Assembly (NCBI GenBank): GCA_011620345.1
Contig: WOZJ01000071.1
Span: 16,580-80,579 of the forward strand
Source of the DNA: Nitrospirota bacterium
GTDB taxonomy: Bacteria > UBA2233
Length of the DNA stretch: 64,000 nt
Direction of reading: 5' to 3'
Shown: piece by piece, positions 8,848-17,094 of the stretch
How positions within the stretch are numbered: the first letter of the stretch is position 1
Layout: every line of letters starts with the position of its first letter
Program-made: the position numbers and the translations under genes
Notes under the pieces: generated by a model
What the model was told of the DNA's origin: nothing
Database searches by the model: none
What the model saw: only the letters and a program-made list of their open reading frames with translations

Positions 8848-9829
8848 TGCCCTCCTCGTAGGCTTGCAACACGGCCTGAACAAGAGGGTGACGCACGACA
8901 TCCGCCGAAGTAAGGGATACTAAAGAAATGCTTGGAATACCCTTTAAGATGCGTATCGCTTCGATTAACCCGGAAGGCATTCCTTGAGGAATATCGACCT
9001 GTGTGACGTCTCCCGTTACGACAACCTTTGAGCCAAACCCCATACGGGTCAGGAACATCTTCATCTGTTCCGAGGAGGTATTCTGCGCCTCGTCCAAGAT
9101 GATGAACGCATCGTTGAGCGTGCGGCCGCGCATATAAGCCAAAGGGGCGATTTCAATAACGCCTTTGGCCAAGAACTGTTTGGTGCGCTCCTGCCCCAAG
9201 AAATCGTGCAGGCTATCGTAGAGGGGGCGCATGTAGGGGTCAACCTTTTCAACCAGCGTGCCGGGGAGGAACCCTAGCTTTTCTCCTGCCTCCACGGCGG
9301 GACGAACGAGGACGATTCGCTTCTGGATCTGGTTCACCAAAGAAACGACGGCCATGGCAATGGCCAAGTAGGTCTTCCCCGTCCCGGCCGGCCCGATACA
9401 GAAAACCATGTCGCAGCCTTGGATAGCCCTTAAGTAGTGCTCCTGGTTGGGTGTTTTGGCCTTAACCCAGGTTGTCCAGATTTCTTTCGGTTTTACGGTA
9501 GGATCGATTCCGGGCCCTTGAGCTTGCACCTTCCTATGGCCTTCGGCCTCTTCGATCGTCCTTTCTATCTCCTCGAACGTAATCGCGGTTTTCCTTCTAA
9601 TTTTTTCTGAGAGTCGATGGACCAAGCCTTCCGCCTTCTCCAGCTTCGACTCTTCGCCAAGGAGGTAAAGCGTGGTTCCTCGGTAGGAAAAGCGCACACC
9701 AAAATAGCGTTCCAGGAAGCGTAAGTGATGGCTTGCACCTCCGGCCAATGTCAAAAGCGATTCCTGATCCTCAAACTCAATTTTTCTTAGGGCTGTGCTG
9801 ATTGCCTCGCCCCGATACCCCTGCGGCAT
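8834..9829 (-). CDS. phoH: PhoH-family ATPase (PhoL-like)
   Basis: This is a cytoplasmic P-loop ATPase of the PhoH/PhoL family, thought to act in RNA metabolism together with YbeY. Walker A is CIGPAGTGKTYLA near residue 145. Walker B is FIILDEAQNTSSEQMKMFLTRMG, followed by the conserved KVVVTGDVTQVDIP. The N-terminal ~100 residues match the KH-like region usual in the PhoL subgroup. The ATG at 9829 is preceded by AGAGGT. It is the first gene of the phoH-pgpH-ybeY-corC-lnt operon. Confidence 0.95.
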   Translation of the reverse strand: MPQGYRGEAISTALRKIEFEDQESLLTLAGGASHHLRFLERYFGVRFSYRGTTLYLLGEESKLEKAEGLVHRLSEKIRRKTAITFEEIERTIEEAEGHRKVQAQGPGIDPTVKPKEIWTTWVKAKTPNQEHYLRAIQGCDMVFCIGPAGTGKTYLAIAMAVVSLVNQIQKRIVLVRPAVEAGEKLGFLPGTLVEKVDPYMRPLYDSLHDFLGQERTKQFLAKGVIEIAPLAYMRGRTLNDAFIILDEAQNTSSEQMKMFLTRMGFGSKVVVTGDVTQVDIPQGMPSGLIEAIRILKGIPSISLVSLTSADVVRHPLVQAVLQAYEEGNGRK

Positions 9830-10044
9830 ACCTCTAATGGCCGGCCCTCCTAGGTCTTTTAAGGTTTTGAGGTCTCACGGTACGATTCGCCTGAAAGTCG
9901 AAAGGCGGACAAGACGGTGCGGGGTGATGAAAACGTGAACGCGTGCAGTTCGGTTGGAATCCTTCTCTATATTTGACATCCATCCCTTCAAGCACACAAG
10001 CACTCAGCAGTATGGCCCTATTTTGGGATGATACAAGCCGCACT

Positions 10045-10120
10045 TGGGGTGAGTGGAGGGGATTGAACCCTCGGCCACAGGGGCCACAACCCTGTGCTCT
10101 GCCACTGAGCTACACTCACC
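10045..10120 (-). tRNA. tRNA-His (GTG anticodon), CCA encoded
   Basis: On the minus strand a full cloverleaf can be drawn. The acceptor is GTGAGTG paired with CACTCAC, the anticodon stem is CAGGG/CCCTG around loop TTGTGGC (anticodon GTG), and the T arm is GAGGG/CCCTC with loop TTCAATC. The extra G at -1 opposite C73, the identity mark of tRNA-His, is encoded at 10120, and CCA is encoded at 10045-10047. Confidence 0.97.
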
Positions 10121-10233
10121 ATGTATGCGTACAAACCAGCAATCTTGTGGCTTTTGACATCAGGATAGCACGGTTTCGTAAAGAAATGAAGCTCTACAGG
10201 GGAGCACGCATGGTTTTATGGGCCTCTTCCTCG

Positions 10234-10242
10234 TGTTATAAT
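10234..10242 (+). promoter_or_regulatory. Extended -10 promoter for the NifU-like/ATP-grasp operon
   Basis: TGTTATAAT is a perfect -10 hexamer (10237-10242) with the extended TGn element. No good -35 is visible 17 bases upstream (TTTTAT). It would start transcripts near 10249, about 30 bases before the ATG at 10281. Confidence 0.6.
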
Positions 10243-10280
10243 GTTTGTCACGCACTCCGCAAAAATAGGAGAACATAGAT

Positions 10281-10514
10281 ATGGAAGAAGCCATGACAGA
10301 AAGGGTAATGGGCGTACTTGGGCGTATTCGGCCCATGCTCAACATGGATGGCGGCGACGTTGAGCTCGTCGAGGTCCGAAACCAAGAAGTTTATCTAAGG
10401 CTAAAGGGGGCTTGCGACGGGTGCCCGAGTGCATTCTTCACGCTACGGATGGGAATCGAACGAGCCCTTCGTTCGGAAATTCCAGAGATTCAACGGGTTA
10501 TCGCTCTCCCTTGA
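10281..10514 (+). CDS. NifU C-terminal-domain (Nfu-type) iron-sulfur scaffold protein
   Basis: This 77-residue protein consists only of the NifU-like/Nfu domain that carries or transfers a [4Fe-4S] cluster. The cluster-binding C-x2-C is in KGACDGCPSAFFTLRMGIE, with the usual MDGGDVELVEV strand before it. AGGAGA lies 8 bases before the ATG at 10281; the internal ATG at 10293 is less well placed. The next gene begins two bases after its stop, so it is probably co-transcribed with the ATP-grasp set. Several Fe-S proteins elsewhere in the window (LipA, ferredoxin, SPASM-like) are possible clients, but that is speculation. Confidence 0.92.
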   Translation: MEEAMTERVMGVLGRIRPMLNMDGGDVELVEVRNQEVYLRLKGACDGCPSAFFTLRMGIERALRSEIPEIQRVIALP

Positions 10515-10516
10515 AG

Positions 10517-11863
10517 ATGGAGCCCATTTTCTCCAACGAACGCTTGAATGACCTCGCTTCTTCTTCTTTTTTTTTGGCGTTGTCCGTTGAAGATGTGACC
10601 TTTGCTTTTGACGGGCCGAACGGCCTGCACGAAAGGGTGTTTCCTTTTGATCCAATTCCTCGCTTAATTCCGCAAAATGAGTTTGATCGCCTGGAGGAAG
10701 GCATCAAGCAGCGGGTTGTTGCGATGAACATGTTTTTGCAAGATATTTACCATGAAGGAAAAATATTTAAGGATAAGGTGTTTTCGGAATCGTTTTTTCT
10801 CTCCTCTTCGGGGTATATGGTCGAAGCCAGGGGTATTACTCCGCCCAAGGGGGTGTTTCTCCACCTGTCGGGCATTGACCTCGTTCGGGCGGCCGATACA
10901 TGGTTCGTGCTCGAGGACAACCTAAGGATTCCTTCCGGTGTATCCTATGCACTTAAGGCCCGTGAGTTGTACGAAACCTGCATTCCCGATGTTCTGGCGG
11001 AACGGGGGACAAAAGAGACGCTGACCTTCTTGCAACACCTAGGTAAGGCTTTTTCGTCCGTGAACGCCGACGGGGAGGGAGTTATTCTCTCCCCGGGTAG
11101 ACACAATGCGGCCTTCTTCGAGCACGGCTACTTGGCGGAATCGCTCGGGATGACCCTTGCGTTTGGGGAAGATTTGCTCGTCTATGGAGAAGATCTTTTC
11201 CTTAGGGGGTGTTTTGGGAAAAGGCATAAGGTTGGGTTTGTCTATAAAAGGCTCAACGACGAATATCTTGACCCTGTCATGTTCAACCCTGCCTCGGTGA
11301 TAGGCGTCCCCAACATCTACCCAATTTACAAAAAAGGGAGGGTGGGGATTGGGAACGCGCTTGGGACCGGGGTGGCGGACGACAAGGGGGTTTTTTATTA
11401 CACCCCCCAAATCATCCGCTACTACTTAGGGCAAGACCCTATTCTTCCTTTGCCTCCCACCTACCTTCCGGAAGACCCGAAGGATGCAGCGTTCGTCCTT
11501 GAGAACATGGGCAGGCTCGTGATCAAAGAGGTCAACTCGGCAGGAGGATTTGGTGTCCGCTTCGGCCCTAGGCTTACAAAAGCAGAGCTAGCGGAGTTAA
11601 AAGTGCGCATTGTCGCTTCCCCAAGGGGCTTTATTGCCCAGGAGCTTCTCGATTTTGAAGAACTTGACGTCCGCCTTCAAGATGGAACGTACGAGAAACG
11701 GCGGGCCGACTTGCGGATGTATGCCGCTATGGGCGAGGACGTCTCCGTGCTCCAAGGCGGCTTGAGCCGATTTAGCGGCCAACGGGGATCTTACCTGGTA
11801 AATTCATGCCAAGGGGGAGGCTACAAGGATACATGGGTATACCAACCCGCACAGACTGCTTAA
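10517..11863 (+). CDS. Circularly permuted ATP-grasp protein (DUF407 / CP_ATPgrasp family)
   Basis: This 448-residue protein belongs to the circularly permuted ATP-grasp group. Typical segments are FPFDPIPRLIPQNEFDRLE, QRVVAMNMFLQDIYHE, GIDLVRAADTWFVLEDNLR followed by PSGVSY, and VIKEVNSAGGFGVRFGP. ATP-grasp enzymes join a carboxylate to an amine or thiol, and this group has been predicted by comparative genomics to make peptides or peptide tags together with alpha-E and transglutaminase-like partners. The ATG at 10517 is two bases after the NifU-like stop; no strong ribosome site is seen. The next gene overlaps its 3' end by 31 bases. The substrate is unknown. Confidence 0.87.
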   Translation: MEPIFSNERLNDLASSSFFLALSVEDVTFAFDGPNGLHERVFPFDPIPRLIPQNEFDRLEEGIKQRVVAMNMFLQDIYHEGKIFKDKVFSESFFLSSSGYMVEARGITPPKGVFLHLSGIDLVRAADTWFVLEDNLRIPSGVSYALKARELYETCIPDVLAERGTKETLTFLQHLGKAFSSVNADGEGVILSPGRHNAAFFEHGYLAESLGMTLAFGEDLLVYGEDLFLRGCFGKRHKVGFVYKRLNDEYLDPVMFNPASVIGVPNIYPIYKKGRVGIGNALGTGVADDKGVFYYTPQIIRYYLGQDPILPLPPTYLPEDPKDAAFVLENMGRLVIKEVNSAGGFGVRFGPRLTKAELAELKVRIVASPRGFIAQELLDFEELDVRLQDGTYEKRRADLRMYAAMGEDVSVLQGGLSRFSGQRGSYLVNSCQGGGYKDTWVYQPAQTA

Positions 11864-12465
11864 ACCTTTTTTGGTTAGGTAGATATACAACCCGTACGCT
11901 CGGGACGCTCACGCTCGGGCTGGAGGTGCTTCGGTGCTTGGCGAGGGGGTTCCCTTGGCCGAAGGCATACGAAGGGCTGCTTGGTAGGCTCCCTTTGGCT
12001 CAAGAAGCCCTCCCTTGGTTCCTCGATACGGTTGTACGCCAAGAAGAACCTCCGGGTGTAGGGTTTGCCCTTAAGATGGCCAGGGAGGATGCCATCTGCC
12101 TGCGGGGTCTTTTGGGTACAAAGGCCGTCACGCTCGTGAACCTTGCCGGCCAAGAAGCCATGGCAATCCAAGAGTCGAACGTGCTGCAGGCCCCCCAAAG
12201 AATACTGGCTTTTGGAAATGCCTTGCTTGTTCATACCAAAGAGAGGCTCGGAGCGGAATGGGCCTGGATGTTTGAGCTTGGAGGATTCGTAGAAGCTCTC
12301 GATTTGCGCTTAAGCGTTCTGGATATGGAAGGAGCCCTGCATGCTGCCTCGCGGCTTAACGGCCTTTTCCAGGAAAACGGGCTTGCGATTGCGCCGTTGG
12401 AACAGCTAACGTTGCCCTCTTTAGAGGAGAAGGTTCATGCCTTTGAGCGCATGCTATCTGTTTAA
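11833..12465 (+). CDS. Alpha-E domain protein (DUF403)
   Basis: This 210-residue, mostly helical protein has the alpha-E start motif NLFWLGRYTTRTLGTLTLGLE, comparable to the family's LYWLGRYLER. Alpha-E proteins are found almost always next to circularly permuted ATP-grasp genes, and their molecular role is not established. The ATG at 11833 is preceded by AAGGAT and lies inside the end of the ATP-grasp gene. The protein looks divergent: the usual second conserved block is hard to see. The transglutaminase-like gene starts 29 bases before its stop. Confidence 0.8.
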   Translation: MGIPTRTDCLNLFWLGRYTTRTLGTLTLGLEVLRCLARGFPWPKAYEGLLGRLPLAQEALPWFLDTVVRQEEPPGVGFALKMAREDAICLRGLLGTKAVTLVNLAGQEAMAIQESNVLQAPQRILAFGNALLVHTKERLGAEWAWMFELGGFVEALDLRLSVLDMEGALHAASRLNGLFQENGLAIAPLEQLTLPSLEEKVHAFERMLSV

Positions 12466-13261
12466 GTCGACCACGCGGCTTACGATTGCAGCCCCTGCAA
12501 GAGAGCACCACTTCCTTCTGCGTATCCTTCCCAAATCCATGCCTTGCATGATTTTGTCAGAATGGGAACTTTCAATCGAGGCTGCGGACTATGTTTCGGC
12601 CTTTGAGGATGCCTTTGGCAATCGGGTTTTTTATGGGGCCGTTCTAGGCGAGCATGCTCAGCTTGTTGCCAGTGTTTGGGGGAAGGTTTTGCAGAGGAAT
12701 GAGTACTGGGACGACGACGTCCAAGGACTAGGACTGTTTTGTCTTCCCTCGCCGATGGTCGGCCCAAGCGAAGCCTTGGATGGGCTTGTAGCCGCAATGA
12801 CGCCCGCATTCCGCAAGCTTCAAACTCGAGAAGGAATGCTTTTCTTGAACGATGCCGTCTTTCGCCAGCTTGTCTACGAAAAATGCGTAACAAACTCCGA
12901 AACGGACGCGGGCGAGGCGCTTTCTAGGGGCAAGGGGGTCTGTCAGGATTTCGCGCACATCTTGATCGGCCTTCTCCGCGGGCTTGGAGTGCCAGCGCGA
13001 TACGTGACAGGATACATAGAGGGCGAGGGCGATAGCCACGCCTGGGTCGAGGCGTTCCACGAAGGCCGATGGTATGGCTTAGACCCGACGCACAACACGT
13101 TCGTTAGGGAAGGGTACATTAAAGTGGCTCACGGGCGAGACGCCAAGGACACGCGGATGAATTCGGGAGTCTTCAAGGGCAAGTTTTCTCAATACGTCGA
13201 AGTTAATGTGCGCGTAGAGATGCTGGAAACGGACGATGCTCGAGACCTGGTTCACGCTTAA
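12437..13261 (+). CDS. Transglutaminase-like cysteine peptidase
   Basis: The protein has an N-terminal beta domain of the kind found in bacterial transglutaminase-like proteins, followed by the papain-like catalytic core. The triad is visible: Cys169 in GKGVCQDFAHILIGLLRGLG, His201 in GDSHAWVEAF and Asp216 in YGLDPTHN. Such proteins are probable peptidases or amide-exchange enzymes. The ATG at 12437 has GAGGAGAAGG just upstream and overlaps the alpha-E gene. ATP-grasp, alpha-E and transglutaminase-like genes form a recurrent trio in bacterial genomes. Confidence 0.92.
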   Translation: MPLSACYLFKSTTRLTIAAPAREHHFLLRILPKSMPCMILSEWELSIEAADYVSAFEDAFGNRVFYGAVLGEHAQLVASVWGKVLQRNEYWDDDVQGLGLFCLPSPMVGPSEALDGLVAAMTPAFRKLQTREGMLFLNDAVFRQLVYEKCVTNSETDAGEALSRGKGVCQDFAHILIGLLRGLGVPARYVTGYIEGEGDSHAWVEAFHEGRWYGLDPTHNTFVREGYIKVAHGRDAKDTRMNSGVFKGKFSQYVEVNVRVEMLETDDARDLVHA

Positions 13262-14183
13262 CCTGCCAACCCGCGAAACGGTTGCCCTTCAAAGGCAGCG
13301 CTTTTTTCCCGAGGGTACGGAGGGGTCTTTTAAGCACCTAAAAAGGCTTTCGGTTCTATCCGGAATTCACGGAGATGAGCTGGAAGGGCTCTACATCTGC
13401 TACCGCCTCGCCTCCTTCCTTAAGGAAAACCCTCAGGCGATCCGGGGGGTCATCGACATCTATCCAAGCTTGAACCCTTTGGGGGTGAGCATGACCCGGC
13501 GGTTCGTCCCGTTCTTCGAGATGGATTTGAACCGCGTGTTTCCAGGGGATTCGTTTGGGAGCCTGCCCGAAAAGATGGCGCATGCGGCAGTCCATGCGGT
13601 AAGCGGCTCGAATATTGCTGTTGATTTGCATGCAAGCAACATTTTTTTAAAGGAAATCCCTCAAGTTCGGATCGACGAGGGAAACACATCAAAGCTTTTA
13701 CCCTTAGCCAAGCTTTTGAACGTAGACTTTGTTTGGGTATACCCTTCTGTTACCGTGCTCCGCTCAACATTGGCCCATACGCTCAACGCCATAGGCGTAC
13801 GCACGCTCGTGGTCGAGATGGGGGTCGGGCTTCGGGTAACTCCCGTTTTCGGAGATCAGCTCGTTTCAGGTCTTCTCCATTTGATGGCCCATGAAGGGTT
13901 CCTTTCGCTCGATTCTCCGCCCGAAGTGCGCGAGCCCATTGTTTCTATAAACGAGCAAGTTTACTTTATAAATGCCGGCTGTTCCGGCCTGTTTATTCCC
14001 GGAGCAGACCATGGGGGAAGGATAGGAAAAGAAGAGGTGATCGGGCAAATCGTATCCCCCTTTACGGGAGAGGGGCTGGAGACGCTAAGGAGCCCGGCAG
14101 ATGGCCTTTTGTTCACACTTCGGGCCTATCCGATCGTGTTCGAGGGCTCGTTGGTCGCCAGGGTCTGCGCACTGGAGGGCTAA
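13236..14183 (+). CDS. Succinylglutamate desuccinylase/aspartoacylase-like zinc carboxypeptidase (intact site)
   Basis: This 315-residue protein belongs to the AstE/AspA branch of M14-like zinc enzymes, which cut amide bonds next to free carboxylates. Zinc ligands appear intact: His45 and Glu48 in LSGIHGDELEG and His132 in VDLHAS. Substrate-pocket residues occur in YPSLNPLG and DLNRVFPG. A C-terminal lipoyl-like beta barrel includes DGLLFTLRAYPIVFEGSLVA. The ATG at 13236 overlaps the transglutaminase-like gene by 26 bases, and the stop shares one base with the next start (TAATG). In this operon a role in trimming a peptide or amide product is plausible but not shown. Confidence 0.87.
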   Translation: MLETWFTLNLPTRETVALQRQRFFPEGTEGSFKHLKRLSVLSGIHGDELEGLYICYRLASFLKENPQAIRGVIDIYPSLNPLGVSMTRRFVPFFEMDLNRVFPGDSFGSLPEKMAHAAVHAVSGSNIAVDLHASNIFLKEIPQVRIDEGNTSKLLPLAKLLNVDFVWVYPSVTVLRSTLAHTLNAIGVRTLVVEMGVGLRVTPVFGDQLVSGLLHLMAHEGFLSLDSPPEVREPIVSINEQVYFINAGCSGLFIPGADHGGRIGKEEVIGQIVSPFTGEGLETLRSPADGLLFTLRAYPIVFEGSLVARVCALEG

Positions 14184-15109
14184 TGGTACGAGAAATCTTG
14201 GTTCAAATGACTTCGCCGGCCGGCTATCCGATTCACGTCGTCGGGTTTCGGTTTGGGGAGGGTAGGCCAAAGGTGGCTATCGTGGGCGGCCTTAGGGGCG
14301 ACGAGGTCCATCAAAGCTACGTGGTCGCACGGCTATGCGCCTTCTTGAGGCGGGAGGCCGAAAGGAACCCCGGCGTTATTCAAGGGGAAATTCTCCTCGT
14401 TCCGCTAGTCAACACCTTCGGGTTCAACGTGGGGTATCGCTTCTGGCCCCCGGATGCAACCGATATTGACAAAATGTTCCCTGGTTTTCGCTTCGGAGAG
14501 ACCACACAGATTCTTGCCTATTCACTGTTTGAAAAGCTCAAGGATGCCGACTTCGGCGTGCACGTCACAAGCCTTGATCCCCATCAAGAGCACATGGCCC
14601 TCACGACGATGTACGGGTCTGGCTTGGGGAATATCGAGGCGGGGTCGTATTTTGGAACCCATTTCTTGTACGTGAAGGATCCGAAACCCTTCGATACAGG
14701 ATCTCTTTTGTACAACTGGCAAGTCTGGGACGTTCGTGCCCTTGGCTTGGTCGGGGGCAAGCCTTCAGAAATCCAACAAGACCTTGCCCTCGAACAAACA
14801 ACGGCCATTCTTCGGTTTCTTTCCAAGGTTGGAGTCTTGAAGTTAAGGGTCCCGGAGCGCTTCAGCCCCGTTTTGCTCGAAGAGGCAGATTTGCTGCTTG
14901 TCCGGAACAGGCACTCTGGGCTTTTTTTGCCCCTCAAGGCTCCAGGGTGCGGAGTGTTCGAAGGGGAGACGTTAGGCTGGGTCCGGGATACGCTTACCGG
15001 TGAACCGCTCGAAGAGCTCCAAAGCCCATCCCTAGGAACCGTATTCTTTCGGTATGCCCGTCCCGCAATTTTTGAAGAGGAGGTGGCTTTCGGGGTTGCA
15101 ACCCGCTGA
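14183..15109 (+). CDS. Second AstE-like protein with an altered zinc site
   Basis: This 308-residue paralogue of the preceding gene has the same domain order: AstE-like core, then a C-terminal beta barrel. The zinc motif reads GGLRGDEVH: Arg38 stands where the first zinc-binding His belongs, while Glu41 remains. The second motif reads DFGVHVTS in place of VDLHAS, so the His is kept and the Asp is lost. The DLNR motif became DIDKMFPG. The enzyme is probably inactive or binds metal differently, perhaps acting as a partner of its neighbour. It is the last gene of the operon and is convergent with the oppF-like gene 64 bases away. Confidence 0.8.
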   Translation: MVREILVQMTSPAGYPIHVVGFRFGEGRPKVAIVGGLRGDEVHQSYVVARLCAFLRREAERNPGVIQGEILLVPLVNTFGFNVGYRFWPPDATDIDKMFPGFRFGETTQILAYSLFEKLKDADFGVHVTSLDPHQEHMALTTMYGSGLGNIEAGSYFGTHFLYVKDPKPFDTGSLLYNWQVWDVRALGLVGGKPSEIQQDLALEQTTAILRFLSKVGVLKLRVPERFSPVLLEEADLLLVRNRHSGLFLPLKAPGCGVFEGETLGWVRDTLTGEPLEELQSPSLGTVFFRYARPAIFEEEVAFGVATR

Positions 15110-15173
15110 GTGCGAAAGCCTTTTTTCGTAATGTCTTCAAGAGTCCAAAAAGCTCTTAATGCCCGCCTAGCCG

Positions 15174-16148
15174 TTAAACTTTGGCTTGGCAGGCTACAAA
15201 ATGGCCCGGTGAAGCCTCGTGAAGCTCTGGGATGCAGCTTTTGCATGCCTCGAGCGATTCTTCGCAAAGCGGCAAGTAGGCGCACTCTGGATGGGTTTTT
15301 TTGGCATCGCCCTCCGATTCGGCAGGGGAGGGCGTTGTCCTGGAAGCGTCCCAAAACTCCGGGGACAACGTAAGCAAGGCTCGGGTGTAGGGGTGCAGAG
15401 GTTCCTTAAAGAGGGCCTTTGCCGGTGCAAGCTCGACGAGACGGCCTTTGTAGAGAACGCCCACCCTGTCGCTTAAAACACGGACCACCGCTAAGTCATG
15501 GCTTATAAAAAGATACGTCAACCCAAGCTCCCTTTTGAGCCTAAGCAGCAGGTTTAGGATTTGGGCTTGAATCGAGACATCCAAGCTGGATGTCGGTTCG
15601 TCCAAAACGAGGAATTTGGGAGAAGGGCCGAGCGCCCTGGCAAGACACACCCGTTGCAATTGTCCTCCTGAGAGCTCGTGAGGGAATAGCTTTGCATGGG
15701 AAGGCTGAAGCCCTACATGCTCGAGGAGTTCATCGACGCGCTCGTTCTTGGCCCTTGTGCCGGCAATGCCCCCTAGCGCAACCCCTTCTTCAATGGCGGC
15801 ACCAACGCGCATCCGTGGGTTGAGCGCCGCTTTCGGGTCTTGAAAGACGACCTGGGCCTTTTTTCTGAAGTCAAGCAATGCTCTCCCTCGCAAGGAAAAC
15901 ACGTCCCGCCCCTCAAAGTACACCTTGCCTCCTGTGGGTGAGGCAAGCCTAAGAATTATTCTTCCTAACGTGGACTTGCCAGAGCCGGATTCGCCCACAA
16001 GCCCGAATGTCTCTCCTTGGTAGAGCGCGAGCGAAACGCTTGAAAGGGCTTCGAAATAAGGACTTCCTTGCGGGTAGAAACGCTTGGAGAGGTCATCGAG
16101 GACGACAAGTTGCGGGAGGTGCTCCTTCGGCCGCGTGGCTCCTTTCAT
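15174..16148 (-). CDS. oppF: Oligopeptide/dipeptide ABC transporter ATPase (OppF/DppF type)
   Basis: This 324-residue ATPase energises peptide import. Walker A is GLVGESGSGKST, the signature is LSGGQLQRV and Walker B is FLVLDEPTSSLDVS. The C-terminal oligopeptide-ABC domain follows the LHPYTRALL motif and contains Cys-rich CAYLPLC and CKSC segments, as usual in OppD/F. The other subunits lie 3.8 kb further on the same strand, separated by the repressor/PolB cassette, so the transporter seems to have been split. The ATG at 16148 has a purine-rich GGGAGGAAG upstream. Confidence 0.92.
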   Translation of the reverse strand: MKGATRPKEHLPQLVVLDDLSKRFYPQGSPYFEALSSVSLALYQGETFGLVGESGSGKSTLGRIILRLASPTGGKVYFEGRDVFSLRGRALLDFRKKAQVVFQDPKAALNPRMRVGAAIEEGVALGGIAGTRAKNERVDELLEHVGLQPSHAKLFPHELSGGQLQRVCLARALGPSPKFLVLDEPTSSLDVSIQAQILNLLLRLKRELGLTYLFISHDLAVVRVLSDRVGVLYKGRLVELAPAKALFKEPLHPYTRALLTLSPEFWDASRTTPSPAESEGDAKKTHPECAYLPLCEESLEACKSCIPELHEASPGHFVACQAKV

Positions 16149-16347
16149 CGCTTCCTCCCTAGTATGAACGTTCGAACCTTGAACGTAGCCTACTCCAGAG
16201 GTGCTGGACGATCAAGGCATGGTTGCACATAGGGCAAACAAGCTAACCAAGGCCACTTCGTGAAACCCTCATCGGCCGGCGCAACTTTCGCCTTTTCCGC
16301 CCCCTTTTGTGCCAGGCGGTGACGGGGGCATAACGCTTCTTGGCGGC

Positions 16348-17013
16348 TCAACGGTAGCGTTGGAAGCTCCATACTATCTTTCCGATGACGATGGGTCCCT
16401 CTTGGGAGGCGCCAAACAAAGGGAACGCGAAGGATGGGTAGCGCTCGTTGTCGCTTTGAAGCAGGAGCGTCCCCCCCTCCAGTAGGATGCAGCGCTTGAT
16501 TACCGCGCCTTTCATCGGGAGCCAGAAGGCGAACAGCCGCTCGTGCTCCAGAAAGCCGCGCTTTGTGTCGATCCCGACGACGCTACCGTCCACGAGCGTC
16601 GGCTCCATCGAAGCGCCCCTGACGGCCATGGCGTAAATTCCGTCCTTTACGAGGCTTACGGGTACGACGATTTCGCCCACAACGTCCGTGTGCGGGTCTA
16701 TCGGCCCGCCTGCCGCGAGCGCCCCGTATACGGGTAGGCCGAGGTGTTCTTCGGCCGTTTTCGAGGCAAGCGCGGGCTCGAGGGCAAAGGAGCCCTTGAA
16801 GCTCGCCTGACCCTCCTGTTCAAGCCATGCCATGATGGCTGCAACAGAGGAGAAGCGTACGTCCCGCCCGTTTAAGAATGCCCGCAGAGTCCTTGGGTCT
16901 ACATCGAGCCTTCTGGCAAGCTCCCCCAACCCCCGCCCCCCGGCCCTTTCGCAAAGCTTCCGGATGCGTTCCCTTAAGCCCCTAAGGTAGGCTTCTTTGT
17001 CATGCATGTTCAT
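16348..17013 (-). CDS. LexA-like self-cleaving transcriptional repressor (HTH + S24 peptidase)
   Basis: This 221-residue protein has an N-terminal helix-turn-helix of XRE/Cro type (about residues 28-56, LGELARRLDVDPRTLRAFLN) and a C-terminal S24 peptidase domain. The autocleavage apparatus is complete: the Ala-Gly bond in YGALAAGGP (101-102), Ser135 in VRGASMEPTLVDG and Lys173 in GAVIKRC, with spacings close to E. coli LexA (84/85, 119, 156). It should therefore be inactivated by RecA filaments after DNA damage. ATG 17013 follows AAGGAGGGACA; an upstream frame extension has no such site. It is divergent from the RecA-like/PolB genes across 130 bases containing two inverted repeats. It differs from canonical LexA in its HTH type. 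Confidence 0.88.
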   Translation of the reverse strand: MNMHDKEAYLRGLRERIRKLCERAGGRGLGELARRLDVDPRTLRAFLNGRDVRFSSVAAIMAWLEQEGQASFKGSFALEPALASKTAEEHLGLPVYGALAAGGPIDPHTDVVGEIVVPVSLVKDGIYAMAVRGASMEPTLVDGSVVGIDTKRGFLEHERLFAFWLPMKGAVIKRCILLEGGTLLLQSDNERYPSFAFPLFGASQEGPIVIGKIVWSFQRYR

Positions 17014-17037
17014 TGTCCCTCCTTGGTCAAGAAACCA

Positions 17038-17054
17038 TACCTTCCGGAATGGTA
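17038..17054. promoter_or_regulatory. Candidate operator 2 at the repressor's own promoter
   Basis: Imperfect dyad TACC-TTCCGGAA-T-GGTA with one unpaired base. It covers the -10 of the leftward promoter, as expected for autorepression. Binding is inferred, not shown. Confidence 0.4.
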
Positions 17055-17076
17055 CGTTTGATGCTTGACTTGGCAA
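17049..17076 (-). promoter_or_regulatory. Leftward promoter for the LexA-like repressor
   Basis: On the minus strand TTGCCA (17076-17071), a 16-base spacer and TACCAT (17054-17049) form a fair sigma70-type promoter about 36 bases upstream of the repressor ATG. Confidence 0.45.
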
Positions 17077-17094
17077 CATCATGTAGACTATATT
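17065..17094 (+). promoter_or_regulatory. Rightward promoter for the RecA-like/PolB cassette
   Basis: TTGACT (17065-17070), an 18-base spacer and TATATT (17089-17094) match sigma70 hexamers at five of six positions each. Transcription would start near 17101, about 43 bases before the first gene. The -10 lies inside the perfect inverted repeat at 17086-17099. Confidence 0.6.

Noticed and set aside
9830-10044. Possible small RNA or gene in the 215 bases between phoH and tRNA-His
   Set aside because: No clear promoter, hairpin or coding frame stood out; it probably holds the phoH leader and the tRNA trailer.
16190-16372. A 60-codon minus-strand frame with a KWPWLACLPYVQPC-like end, next to the repressor gene
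   Set aside because: It starts inside the repressor gene, has no ribosome site and resembles nothing I recognise. Could be a remnant, but not supportable.
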